From: Citrifermentans bremense
GTDB lineage: Bacteria > Desulfobacterota > Desulfuromonadia > Geobacterales > Geobacteraceae
DNA length: 64,000 nt
Assembly: GCF_014218275.1 (NCBI RefSeq)
Contig: NZ_AP023213.1
Coordinates: 2,272,001-2,336,000 of the forward strand
Direction: 5' to 3'
Shown here piece after piece: positions 1-9,213 of the stretch. Numbering within the stretch: the stretch's first letter is position 1; the number at the start of each line of letters is the position of its first letter. The notes below the pieces were generated by a model. It ran no database searches and was not told the origin of the DNA. It worked only from the letters and a program-made list of their open reading frames with translations. The translations under genes were made by a program, and so were the position numbers.

Positions 1-328
1 CAGCGATAGCCTTGCAGGCGTCCAAGGTCGACCCGCCCCCTACGGCCAAGATGAAGTCGCAGCCATTTTCACGGTAGACCCGAATCCCTGCCTCCACGCT
101 CTCGATCCTCGGGTTGGGTTGAATCCCGCTCAGCTCCACATGTGCAAGACCGGCCTTGCGGAACTGCTCGAGGATCACCTCGTAGATGCCGTTTTGTTTT
201 ATGCTCCCGCCGCCATACGCCAACAGCACCTTTGAGCCGCCATGGGTCTTGATAGTTTCACCCAAAATCTGGATTTGGCCCTTTCCGAAATAAGCCGTGG
301 TGGGAATGCTATAAACGAAATTATTCAT
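1..328 (-). CDS. Iron-containing alcohol dehydrogenase (YqhD/BDH-like), N-terminal part
   Basis: This is the N-terminal 109 codons of an Fe-dependent alcohol dehydrogenase; the rest lies beyond the left edge. The start at 328 has an AGGAGA site 8 bases upstream. The translation opens MNNFVYSIPTTAYFGKGQ, then shows the nucleotide-binding stretches YGGGSIKQNGIY and AVGGGSTLDACKAIA, typical of the NADPH-linked YqhD/butanol dehydrogenase branch, which reduces short aldehydes to alcohols in the cytoplasm. The metal-binding His residues would be in the missing part. It lies downstream of an SDR and an aldo/keto reductase on the same strand, with an AraC regulator further up. This resembles the E. 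coli yqhC-yqhD-dkgA aldehyde-stress arrangement. Family is clear; substrate is inferred. Confidence 0.88.
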   Translation of the reverse strand, partial: MNNFVYSIPTTAYFGKGQIQILGETIKTHGGSKVLLAYGGGSIKQNGIYEVILEQFRKAGLAHVELSGIQPNPRIESVEAGIRVYRENGCDFILAVGGGSTLDACKAIA

Positions 329-396
329 GCTGATTCTCCTGTACGTTATTGAGTTGTGTATAAAAAATGTCTGGTCGGCTCCCGGCAAATGCTCCT

Positions 397-1224
397 TCAC
401 TTCGGCGCGAGTTCGCCGTACCAGTAAGCAGCGGTTACACCGCCATCCATGAGAAAATCGCTGCCGGTGATGAACGTGCCTTCCGGTCCCATCAGCAGAG
501 CTGCAACGGCACCCACCTCGTCCGGAGTGCCGATACGCCCAGCCGCAGAAAGTTCAATCATGCGCCTGTACCCGGGGCCGCGGGGACCGGCTAGTTCGTC
601 CTTAGCAAGAGGTGTGCAGATGATGCCGGGGCTGATGGTGTTGACCCGTGCACCACGCTTGCCCCAGCGCACCGCCTCTGCCATGACCCGTAACGAATTT
701 CCGCGCTTTGATAACTGGTAAGCATTAAGCGGGTCGGTCACCACGTCTGGCTGAAGCATCGGCAAGGCGAGCAGCTCTTCGGTGGGTGTAGTTGCCAGAG
801 CGCTGTTCTGTTCCGTTGACAGCGCTGGGAGGCGGTGGCCCGATTGAGAGGCAATCACAATGCCCGCACCGCCAGGAGCGATGACACTGCCGAATTCTTC
901 GAGTACCAGTGCGGTGCCGTAGAGATCGACCTTCAGGATCGTCTCAGGAGCCGCCTGCGTAGGGGACACACCGGCAGCATGAATGACTCCAGCTATGGCG
1001 CCAATCCCTGTTGCGCTCTCGACGAGTGCGTGGACCGAAGCACGAGATGATACGTCTACGGTTGTGGTGCTCACCTCGAAACCGGCGTCGCTTAGGACTT
1101 TCGCTGCAGCCTCGACATTATCCTGGCGCAGGTCTGCCAGCAGGACGTGTTTGCCTACGCCAACGCGCCGAGCGATAGCCTGACCGATCAATCCAGCACC
1201 AATGACTACGATGACGTTCTTCAT
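397..1224 (-). CDS. SDR family oxidoreductase
   Basis: A 275-residue short-chain dehydrogenase/reductase of normal length. The N-terminal Rossmann motif is VVIGAGLIGQAIA, slightly unusual because most classical SDRs have TGxxxGIG. The acidic residue after the second strand (LLADLRQ) favours NAD(H). The catalytic YxxxK is visible as YQLSKRGN, and the C-terminal ITGSDFLMDGG is classical. It would act as a cytosolic NAD(P)-dependent alcohol/ketone oxidoreductase of unknown substrate. The start has an AAGGAGT site 7 bases upstream. It sits between an aldo/keto reductase (34 bases upstream) and the Fe-alcohol dehydrogenase, so the three probably form one carbonyl-reduction operon. Confidence 0.9.
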   Translation of the reverse strand: MKNVIVVIGAGLIGQAIARRVGVGKHVLLADLRQDNVEAAAKVLSDAGFEVSTTTVDVSSRASVHALVESATGIGAIAGVIHAAGVSPTQAAPETILKVDLYGTALVLEEFGSVIAPGGAGIVIASQSGHRLPALSTEQNSALATTPTEELLALPMLQPDVVTDPLNAYQLSKRGNSLRVMAEAVRWGKRGARVNTISPGIICTPLAKDELAGPRGPGYRRMIELSAAGRIGTPDEVGAVAALLMGPEGTFITGSDFLMDGGVTAAYWYGELAPK

Positions 1225-1258
1225 GGTTGACTCCTTATTGACTAAGCCCCTAGCTGCC

Positions 1259-2756
<1,498 letters not shown>

Positions 2757-2792
2757 CAAAAAATGGAGAGACACCTGCGGTGTCCCTCCATT
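2757..2792 (-). terminator. Rho-independent terminator of the AraC-family gene
   Basis: An 11-13 bp stem with a 3-base loop (arms TGGAGAGACACC and GGTGTCCCTCCA on the plus strand, one G-T wobble) is followed on the minus strand by a run of T residues. It lies 34 bases beyond the stop of the regulator gene. Confidence 0.85.
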
Positions 2793-2825
2793 CGAACTGC
2801 CCCCCCTTTCACAACACTAAAGTAC

Positions 2826-3722
2826 TTATGCTGCTGCAGAGGCCTGCCGCATTCGGTTAATGTCCCTCAGCGGAGGCGCCCCGAAGACGCGGCCGTACTC
2901 TCGGGAAAACTGCGAAGCACTCTCGTATCCTACGTTAAAGGCTGCCGTTGTAGCATCGAGTCGCTCGGCCAGCATCAGACGCCGGGCCTCGTTCAGGCGC
3001 AGCATTTTCTGGTATTGCAGCGGGCTCATGGCAGTCAGGGTACGGAAATGATGGTGGAAAGTCGAAGTGCTCATATTGACCTTGCTCGCAAGATCGTCGA
3101 TTCGTAATGGGCTGCTGAAGTTCCCCTTCAGCCAGTCGATCGCCCGGGCTATCTGACTGCTCTGGCTGCCAGTTGAAGCAATCTGCCGTAACCGTTCTCC
3201 TTGATCCCCCGTCAGGAGGCGATAGACGATCTCCCTCTGGATGACTGGCGTCATAATGGGGATATCCATAGGATCATCAAGCAAAGCAACCAATCGCTCA
3301 AAGCACCCGATCAGTTGCGGCGTGACCTCGCCGGTCGCCATACCACGACTGGTTTGCTGAGCACGCGGTTTAGGGAGGTTCGAGTCGAGCATCAGTTGTG
3401 AGACCTCTCGCAGGTCGAGCTTCAGCCTGAGTCCAAGGTAGGGCTTTTCACTGCTTGCCTCGGTTACCCTAACCAGTGTCGGTATATGAACGGCCGTGAT
3501 CAGGTAGTGCTGGGCGTCATAGACCAAGGACTCTTCGCCGAACTGGACCACCTTTGCTCCTTGAGTGACAACACAGACGCTCGGCTCGTAGATGCCGCTT
3601 ACCGGCTCGGAAGGTTCCTGCCGCCTAAACAGCGCAAGACCGGGGATCGCAGTGGTGTGCAGCTCGCCATGTTCGGTCCATCGAGCAATAGCATCGTTCA
3701 AGGACTCCATCTTCTTTTCCAT
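2826..3722 (-). CDS. AraC-family transcriptional regulator (YqhC-like)
   Basis: A one-component regulator of about 298 residues. The N-terminal half is the AraC_N (YqhC-type) effector domain with IYEPSVCVVTQGAK and VYDAQHYLITAVHIP. The C-terminal third holds the two helix-turn-helix motifs of AraC proteins (LASKVNMSTSTFHHHFRTLT and AAFNVGYESASQFSREYGRV). I prefer the ATG at 3722 because GGAGGG precedes it closely; the ATG at 3743 has no good site. The gene has its own terminator at 2757-2792. YqhC relatives activate alcohol dehydrogenase and aldo/keto reductase genes in response to aldehydes, which matches the genes to the left. A perfect inverted repeat at 3856-3892, in the divergent gap to the flavodoxin gene, is a candidate binding site. 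Confidence 0.9.
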   Translation of the reverse strand: MEKKMESLNDAIARWTEHGELHTTAIPGLALFRRQEPSEPVSGIYEPSVCVVTQGAKVVQFGEESLVYDAQHYLITAVHIPTLVRVTEASSEKPYLGLRLKLDLREVSQLMLDSNLPKPRAQQTSRGMATGEVTPQLIGCFERLVALLDDPMDIPIMTPVIQREIVYRLLTGDQGERLRQIASTGSQSSQIARAIDWLKGNFSSPLRIDDLASKVNMSTSTFHHHFRTLTAMSPLQYQKMLRLNEARRLMLAERLDATTAAFNVGYESASQFSREYGRVFGAPPLRDINRMRQASAAA

Positions 3723-3855
3723 AAGGCCCTCCATTTTTCGCATCTACTTAAGCAGTTACCTGATTCCAGAATCTGCCCACATGTTACCCCCACCACATAC
3801 AGCTTTCAACAACATACAGCGCAATAAGCGGATCAGGCAATAATCCAACAGAATC

Positions 3856-3892
3856 GTGATATTACTGCGCGACGTTCCTGAGGTAATATCAC
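3856..3892. promoter_or_regulatory. Perfect 10-bp inverted repeat in divergent intergenic region
   Basis: GTGATATTAC at 3856-3865 and its exact complement GTAATATCAC at 3883-3892 are separated by 17 bases, between the divergent AraC-family gene and the flavodoxin gene. The position and symmetry suggest an operator; which regulator binds it is not shown by the sequence. Confidence 0.5.
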
Positions 3893-3969
3893 CCTGCACC
3901 AAAGCGGAGAACCTGAAGACCTGGAAGATACTCCAGTGGTGCTAATAAAAAGTTTAGGGAGAAGCCCGC

Positions 3970-4494
3970 ATGGACAAAGGAAAAATGTTGATCGCGTACT
4001 ATTCGCGCGCCGGCAGCAACTATGTCGGAGGTGACATCGTCAATCTAGAAGTGGGGAACACTGAGGTTGCCGCTCAGACAATTCAAAAGCTCACCGGTGC
4101 CACAGTCCATAAAATCGACACGTTGAAGCAATATCCCGTTGATTACCACGAGACGACGGAGGTCTCAAAAAAGGAGCTGAAACAAAATGCACGTCCGGAA
4201 CTGTCATCACACCTGGAGGATATTTCGGGGTATGAGGTGATCTACCTCGGGTTCCCCAATTGGTGGGGAACCATGCCAATGGCCGTTTTCACCTTTCTAG
4301 AAGAGCACGATTTCTCAGGAAAAACAATCCTGCCATTTTGCACCCACGAAGGTAGTGCAATGGGTAGCAGCGAAAAGGATATTCGGAGGGTTTGCCCAGA
4401 GGCAACAGTTATGCGGGGGCTACCCATCGTCGGTGGATCTGTTCGCTCCGCAGAGGACCGGATCCGGGAATGGCTCGGGATTCCGCGCCGCTAG
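3970..4494 (+). CDS. Flavodoxin family protein
   Basis: A 174-residue single-domain flavodoxin (flavodoxin_4 type). It begins KMLIAYYSRAGSNYVGG, a variant FMN phosphate-binding loop. Later FMN-contacting segments are LGFPNWWGTMPMAVFTF and PFCTHEGSAMGSSEKDI, with the conserved WWG near residue 98. It should be a cytosolic FMN electron carrier or small quinone/aldehyde-linked oxidoreductase. It is divergent from the AraC regulator and shares its 226-bp upstream region, which includes the 3856-3892 repeat, so it may belong to the same stress regulon. It ends 28 bases before larE and could also be co-transcribed with the lar genes, providing reducing power; that link is speculative. Confidence 0.85.
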   Translation: MDKGKMLIAYYSRAGSNYVGGDIVNLEVGNTEVAAQTIQKLTGATVHKIDTLKQYPVDYHETTEVSKKELKQNARPELSSHLEDISGYEVIYLGFPNWWGTMPMAVFTFLEEHDFSGKTILPFCTHEGSAMGSSEKDIRRVCPEATVMRGLPIVGGSVRSAEDRIREWLGIPRR

Positions 4495-4522
4495 AATCCA
4501 AGAACCACTATCGGGAGACCCA

Positions 4523-5329
4523 ATGCTTCAGAAATATCAAGACCTTCTTGACAACCTGCGCACCATGCAACGCGTAATTGTAGCGTTTTCGGGAGGAGTT
4601 GACAGCACTCTTTTACTCTATGCCGCTCGCGAGGCACTGGGCGACGAAGTTCTAGCAGTAACTCTTGCCCCTCCTTACGTTCCCCAGGCCGAAGTCCAAG
4701 AAGCGAGGCAGGTCGCGGATCTCACTGGAGTCCGGCACCTCGTTGTGGATCAGCCCTTCCCTGAGGTGATCCGCAACAACCCGCCGGACCACTGCTACCT
4801 GTGCAAGCACCACCTGTTCTCGTTACTCAAGGGAATGGCAACCGACCTTAGGGCCAGTGAGGTGCTGGAAGGGACAAACGTTGACGATCTGGACGATTAT
4901 CGCCCCGGCTTCAAAGCGCTCAAAGAGCTAGGTATCAAAAGCCCACTGCTACGCGCAGGACTAAGCAAAATTGAGGTCCGTGTGCTCCTAAGGACATTCG
5001 GTATTGACGGTTGGGATAAACCGGCAAAGGCATGCCTCTTGTCCCGTTTGCCAGTAGATACGAGAGTTGACGAGGCTGAACTGCGGCGGGTTGAAGCTGG
5101 TGAAGCACTATTGGCACGAGCGGGTTTCCCCTCGGCACGGCTAAGGAGCCACGGAGCTATCGCCCGTATAGAAGTCGCGGTGAACGAAATTCCTGCACTG
5201 ATCATGGCTTCCATCGAGCAACCTGAGGGACTTGAAGTAGCTCTGAGGAGCCTAGGGTATCGTCACGTCACTGTAGATTTGGCGGGTTACCGTATGGGAA
5301 GCATGAATGCTCTCCCAATCACACCATAG
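4523..5329 (+). CDS. larE: LarE, sulfur transferase for nickel-pincer cofactor synthesis
   Basis: A 268-residue PP-loop ATPase. LarE adenylylates pyridinium-3,5-biscarboxylate mononucleotide and inserts the two sulfurs of the nickel-pincer nucleotide (NPN). The PP-loop SGGVDST is at residues 23-29, and the family motif WDKPAKACLLSRLP carries Cys171, the position of the sacrificial cysteine in Lactobacillus LarE. Cys91 and Cys94 in DHCYLCKHHLF give three cysteines in all, which fits the [4Fe-4S]-dependent, non-sacrificial subtype known from Thermotoga. The frame is open further upstream, but the ATG at 4523 starts the family-like sequence and avoids overlapping the flavodoxin gene. It is followed by a DUF362 gene, larB and a short larC. 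Confidence 0.9.
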   Translation: MLQKYQDLLDNLRTMQRVIVAFSGGVDSTLLLYAAREALGDEVLAVTLAPPYVPQAEVQEARQVADLTGVRHLVVDQPFPEVIRNNPPDHCYLCKHHLFSLLKGMATDLRASEVLEGTNVDDLDDYRPGFKALKELGIKSPLLRAGLSKIEVRVLLRTFGIDGWDKPAKACLLSRLPVDTRVDEAELRRVEAGEALLARAGFPSARLRSHGAIARIEVAVNEIPALIMASIEQPEGLEVALRSLGYRHVTVDLAGYRMGSMNALPITP

Positions 5330-5492
5330 TACACAGTGCAGCGACTCGCCAACAACAGCACTATCGGGCAATGATTGCGTAGGATCAGGCTAACCGTTTT
5401 CCATTTTATCGCACATAGTGTGATGACAAGCAGCCGCTTCCACACATGTCTGTTTCAATCGGCACAGCTGCTATTCCCTAAGGAGGTGTTAC

Positions 5493-6473
5493 ATGGCCAA
5501 AGATATTTCTCGTCGTCGGTTCCTACAAAACGGTGCTCTCGCCCTCGGAACAGTTGCTGTCTGCAACGTCCCTGGTATGCGCTCAGTTTTTGCGGCCCAG
5601 GAAGAAAGAGCTCCCGTCTTCTTTACTCAAGACATTACTCCCGAAAGCTTGGTGAAAGTGTATTCCCGGGTAAACCGAAATATCTCCGGGAAGGTTGGGA
5701 TCAAGATGCACACTGGCGAACCGCACGGTCCCAACATCTTGCCTAGAAACATTGTGAAAGCCCTCCAGCAGACCATTCCCAACAGCAATCTTGTCGAGAC
5801 CAATACGCTCTACAAGGGGAAACGATTCACCACGGCTGATCATCGAGAAACCATCAGGATCAACGGCTGGGATTTTTGTCTAGTTGACATAATGGACGAG
5901 AACGGGGCGACGATGCTCCCGGTGCGTGGAGGAAAGCACTTCAAGGAGATGTCCATGGGCAAAAACCTGCTCAATTACGACTCGCTTGTGGTGCTGACAC
6001 ATTTCAAGGGGCACGCCAGTGGCGGCTACGGCGGTTCTCTCAAGAATATTGCCATAGGTTGCGCGGACGGGACCATCGGCAAGAAAATGATCCATGGTGC
6101 CCCGGACAATGTTCGATATGAGCTCTGGCTCAAGGGCGAACCTTTCCAGGAAAACATGGTTGAGTCGGCTAAAGCCACCATGGATCACTTCGGGAAAAAG
6201 ATTGTGTACGTAAATGTGCTGCGCAACATGTCGGTGGACTGTGACTGCGCCGGCACCAGCGCAGCCCCGGTAAAGGCACACGATCTTGGGATCCTGGCAT
6301 CTACCGACCTACTCGCACTGGAGCAAGCCTCCATCGACATGGTTTACCGGTTGCCTGAGGCTGAACTTCACGACCTCCGGGAACGGATCGAGTCCCGTAA
6401 AGGCCTACGCCAGTTGTCCTATATGAAAGAATTGCGGATGGGCAATGACCGCTACGAGCTCATCAGGATTTAA
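5493..6473 (+). CDS. DUF362 domain protein with Tat signal peptide
   Basis: A 326-residue protein that starts after a strong AAGGAGGT site. The N terminus has a twin-arginine motif (SRRRFLQNG), a hydrophobic stretch and a likely cleavage site after SVFAA, so a folded, probably cofactor-bearing protein is exported. The mature part matches DUF362: GKVGIKMHTGEPHGPN, DSLVVLTHFKGHASGGYGG and LKNIAIGCADG. No 4Fe-4S ferredoxin motif is present, unlike many DUF362 fusions; a CDCAG pair sits near the C-terminal third. It lies 163 bases after larE and 3 bases before larB, so it is embedded in the NPN-cofactor operon. That invites the guess that it uses or handles the cofactor, but no family knowledge proves it. 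Confidence 0.8.
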   Translation: MAKDISRRRFLQNGALALGTVAVCNVPGMRSVFAAQEERAPVFFTQDITPESLVKVYSRVNRNISGKVGIKMHTGEPHGPNILPRNIVKALQQTIPNSNLVETNTLYKGKRFTTADHRETIRINGWDFCLVDIMDENGATMLPVRGGKHFKEMSMGKNLLNYDSLVVLTHFKGHASGGYGGSLKNIAIGCADGTIGKKMIHGAPDNVRYELWLKGEPFQENMVESAKATMDHFGKKIVYVNVLRNMSVDCDCAGTSAAPVKAHDLGILASTDLLALEQASIDMVYRLPEAELHDLRERIESRKGLRQLSYMKELRMGNDRYELIRI

Positions 6474-6476
6474 AAG

Positions 6477-7127
6477 ATGAATAGCATTCTTTTCGACCAC
6501 GGCCGTACTGCCCGCATTGGGCTCCCCGAGGCGGTTTTCTGTGAGGGGAAATCTAGGGAAGCACTCGTTGAACTGCTGTCCCGGTTCGTCAAAGGATCAG
6601 GACAGCCTGTTCTTTTTACCCGCCTGGCCCACGACCTGTTCGCTGAACTTCCCGAAATGATCAGGTCCGGCTACGATTATCACCCCCTTTCGCGCACCGC
6701 TTTCGGGACGGCTCTGCCAATGCACCCCAAGGGTAAGGTTGCCGTGGTTTCCGCCGGAACAGCTGATGGCTCAGTGGCCTGGGAGGCAGCCCGTACCCTT
6801 ACCTATCTTGGGATACGCTGCGACGTTTACGAAGACTGCGGGGTCGCCGGCCTATGGCGACTAACTGAGCGACTGGATGAAATCAACGCTTGCGATGCGG
6901 TCATTGTTGTTGCCGGGTTGGATGCGGCGCTTTTGAGTGTTATGGGTGGGCTTACCGCCAAGCCAATCTTCGGAGTCCCGACGTCGGTCGGGTACGGAGT
7001 AGCTCGCCAAGGGCAGGCTGCGCTAGCCAGTATGCTTTCAAGCTGTGCGCCCGGTGTGGGAATCATGAATATTGACAACGGGTACGGAGCGGCCTGCGCC
7101 GTGGCAAGGATCATCAACACATTATGA
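6477..7127 (+). CDS. larB: LarB, carboxylase/hydrolase of nickel-pincer cofactor synthesis
   Basis: A 216-residue LarB of the PurE/AIR-carboxylase fold. LarB carboxylates nicotinic acid adenine dinucleotide and releases AMP to form pyridinium-3,5-biscarboxylate mononucleotide, the first step of NPN synthesis. Diagnostic parts are VAVVSAGTADGSVAWEAART, YEDCGVAGLWRLTERL, AVIVVAGLDAALLSVMGGL and PIFGVPTSVGYG. The usual LarB N-terminal helical part (RRRRQGFPEVVYG-like) is represented by RTARIGLPEAVFCEGKS. The gene begins 3 bases after the DUF362 stop and overlaps larC by 4 bases (ATGA), indicating translational coupling. Family-length proteins are about 220-250 residues, so it appears complete. 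Confidence 0.92.
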   Translation: MNSILFDHGRTARIGLPEAVFCEGKSREALVELLSRFVKGSGQPVLFTRLAHDLFAELPEMIRSGYDYHPLSRTAFGTALPMHPKGKVAVVSAGTADGSVAWEAARTLTYLGIRCDVYEDCGVAGLWRLTERLDEINACDAVIVVAGLDAALLSVMGGLTAKPIFGVPTSVGYGVARQGQAALASMLSSCAPGVGIMNIDNGYGAACAVARIINTL

Positions 7128-7939
7128 GGAGAGGAAAAATTACAAACCACACGAACCGCCACCATAACCACAGCCATGCAGGAGAACACCACCATGCCCA
7201 CTTGAAGCGTAGTGAAACAGTCTTGACTGTACGGGCACATTCCGGTCTGTCTGGAGATATGTTGGTGGCGGGACTCTTGCGAATGGCCAGACTTAGCGAC
7301 GAGGAGGTCGACCGACTGCTCGGCGCAATTCTACCTGAGCTAACAGGAACACTACGCCTCACAAAACGGAAGGTAAACCAGGTCACAGGTTGGACTGCTA
7401 CCGTTACACTTCCCGAGGAGCATCAGCACCGAACGCTACGCGATATCTGCACTGTCGTCTCCCAAAGCGGCCTCACCGATCAGGCAAAGCAGTTGGCTAC
7501 AGACGCCTTCACGCTGCTAGCTCGAGCCGAGGCTGTGGTTCATGATAAGAATCCGGAGAAGGTGCACTTCCACGAGGTCGGGGCGCTCGACAGTATCCTC
7601 GACATCTGCCTCGCCGCGAAGCTCTTTACTCGCCTTGCTCCTGGACGGTTTGTGGTAAGCCCACTGCCGCTGGCCGACGGCTATGTAACCTGTGCCCACG
7701 GCGTACTGCCCGTCCCTGCTCCCGCAGTTCTTGAGCTGTTGGAAGGTATTTCTGTTTGCCGATTCCCCGGGAACGGCGAAACCATCACACCCACGGCGAT
7801 TGCGCTGCTGCACGCTTTCGGCGCTGTTTTCGGGGGATGGCCAGATATGCACGTGGAGAGACAAGCCCTCGTTTATGGTAGTCATGATTTCCCCAATGCA
7901 CCAAATGGGGCAATCTTTGCTTTTGGAACTGCACGATGA
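7124..7939 (+). CDS. larC: LarC N-terminal domain (LarC1), nickel insertion, lacking LarC2
   Basis: LarC inserts Ni(II) into the pincer cofactor in a CTP-dependent reaction. This 271-residue protein has the LarC1 landmarks: a His-rich nickel-binding start (HHNHSHAGEHHHAH), HSGLSGDMLVAGLL, VHFHEVGALDSILDI, CAHGVLPVPAPAVLELL and TPTAIALL. Complete LarC proteins are about 400 residues, and the C-terminal CTP-binding LarC2 part is missing here. I found no continuation in any frame between 7940 and 8042. In Lactobacillus the two parts are joined by a frameshift or encoded separately, so LarC2 may be elsewhere in the genome, or this copy may be a truncated or special LarC. It overlaps larB by 4 bases and is the last gene of the operon. 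Confidence 0.88.
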   Translation: MRRGKITNHTNRHHNHSHAGEHHHAHLKRSETVLTVRAHSGLSGDMLVAGLLRMARLSDEEVDRLLGAILPELTGTLRLTKRKVNQVTGWTATVTLPEEHQHRTLRDICTVVSQSGLTDQAKQLATDAFTLLARAEAVVHDKNPEKVHFHEVGALDSILDICLAAKLFTRLAPGRFVVSPLPLADGYVTCAHGVLPVPAPAVLELLEGISVCRFPGNGETITPTAIALLHAFGAVFGGWPDMHVERQALVYGSHDFPNAPNGAIFAFGTAR

Positions 7940-8042
7940 TCAAAAGTATGGTTGAAGGAAATGTTCTGGCTTGAATAGTTTTCTGGTCACGGAAAGGCAG
8001 TGGTGCCTGTGCCTCCGGTTTAGTAAGAGCTAGAGTAGCTTT

Positions 8043-8315
8043 TTATTTTGGTGACGATGATCGCTTCCGAGCGGACGATGGAATATCTAAGCTGTGAACC
8101 TCTCCGGGAGCCCTATGAATATAGTACACTTCGTCCTCAACAGCTGTGATTTCAACTGCTTTCATAGTTTGTGGAAAACGGGGATGTGTGTAATCGCACT
8201 TCACTATAGTACATTCAGTTTCACCCCCAGCAGCTTTCCGGTCAAGTTTAGACAGCAAGGTTAGCAAGTTGCGTCGAGACAGGTAAACTTTTGATTTAAC
8301 ATTTCTTCCGTGCAT
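8043..8315 (-). CDS. Small basic protein of unknown function
   Basis: A 90-residue protein, MHGRNVKSKVYLSRRNLLTL at the start, ending in an Arg/Ser-rich tail (SSARKRSSSPK). The ATG at 8315 is chosen because GGAGGT lies 5 bases upstream; the frame is open 18 codons further back without a site. The middle contains CTIVKCDYTHPRFPQ and VYYIHRAPGEVHSLD, suggesting a compact beta-rich fold, possibly binding metal or nucleic acid, but I recognise no family. It is convergent with the lar operon and precedes two other small minus-strand genes. The strong ribosome site and consistent coding frame support it as real. Confidence 0.6.
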   Translation of the reverse strand: MHGRNVKSKVYLSRRNLLTLLSKLDRKAAGGETECTIVKCDYTHPRFPQTMKAVEITAVEDEVYYIHRAPGEVHSLDIPSSARKRSSSPK

Positions 8316-8520
8316 AGCATACCTCCGTTGTTTTTTTACAGCGACATGGTCGCTGAGCAAGCCTGCCATGCTGGTCGTCAGCTACCTCTTAGCTGGAGAT
8401 CTTCAGGGGGGCTGTGGGGCAATAACTGTGATGCCACAACTCATGGCTTTGATGAAGGTAGATTAAAAACTCGATACCGGAGAAGGCTCATACCTCCCTA
8501 CCACTTATGGATGGTTGTCA

Positions 8521-8823
8521 CTAGTTTTGGGTTTTGCCTCCTTTTGCAGCCTCGATCTGTCTTTCAAAATCAGCGGAGATATCCCTGCCTTTCCAGTGCT
8601 GCCCCAACTCCCAAGTGCCATCGGGAGACGGAGAAGGCGGCCCGACGAGTTGGTAGGTATAATCACCCCAGGTTTTTACCTGCTGTGTAGAGGGAAAGAA
8701 CTCTTGGATTTTTGTCGTGAGGCAGCGTTTTGGGCGCTCTCCAATGTCTGCGATGATATGTCTGCTCCCGTTCGGCCGTTCCATTACAGCCCAATGGATC
8801 AGTTCGATTATCGTATTTTGCAT
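8521..8823 (-). CDS. Small hypothetical protein, paralogue of the protein at 9214-9579
   Basis: A 100-residue protein starting MQNTIIELIHWAVMERPNG, preceded by GGAGGTGCAG. I do not recognise the family. It shares a pattern with the 121-residue protein 390 bases upstream: an N-terminal II.LI.WAV segment, then Y.(L/I)VGP.....PDG.W and a region ending in D(I/V)(S/T). The shared order and spacing suggest a common small beta-rich fold. No signal peptide, membrane segment or catalytic motif is visible. It sits between the lar operon and the Tn7-like module and may be cargo of that element, but this is an inference from position. Confidence 0.6.
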   Translation of the reverse strand: MQNTIIELIHWAVMERPNGSRHIIADIGERPKRCLTTKIQEFFPSTQQVKTWGDYTYQLVGPPSPSPDGTWELGQHWKGRDISADFERQIEAAKGGKTQN

Positions 8824-9213
8824 ACCTGCACCTCCAACTCAGGCCTCGTCTTCTTGACCGTCGGCCGATATGCCTAGCCATCCGGGCCCGGCCCGAATTC
8901 CACCGCTCCACTCTCAACCAGATGCTGCCACCGGCGGCCTCAGATCGACCCGGTCCAACCGCCAGCCGGTTTCCAAGGGGTGACAGGCTTTGTTTACCGA
9001 TGGAAACCACTGAAGAACCTTGGCTGGGTCCCTTCGCCGCTGGCAGTTTTGGCTTATTGTTCAAACCACCGTATAGTGTCCGAGCGGTTTGTCATGGCAG
9101 CCCCAGGCCACAAGCACAAGCGCAGGCATGAAATGATACCCACTAGCTCCTCTCAATCATTTCCCCACTGCAGCTGAAGACTTCGCAGCCCAACAGCTGG
9201 CCTCCTTGAGTAC
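8824..9213. other. Intergenic region between the paralogous small genes
   Basis: About 390 bases with no convincing gene. Overlapping short frames occur on both strands but lack ribosome sites and family features. The stretch is GC-rich compared with the Tn7-like module to its right. No hairpin with a T-tract was found. Confidence 0.4.

Noticed and set aside
5410-5430. CRP-like palindrome TCGCACATAGTGTGA upstream of the DUF362 gene
   Set aside because: Half-site orientation and spacing do not match the CRP consensus, and no Crp-type regulator is in view.
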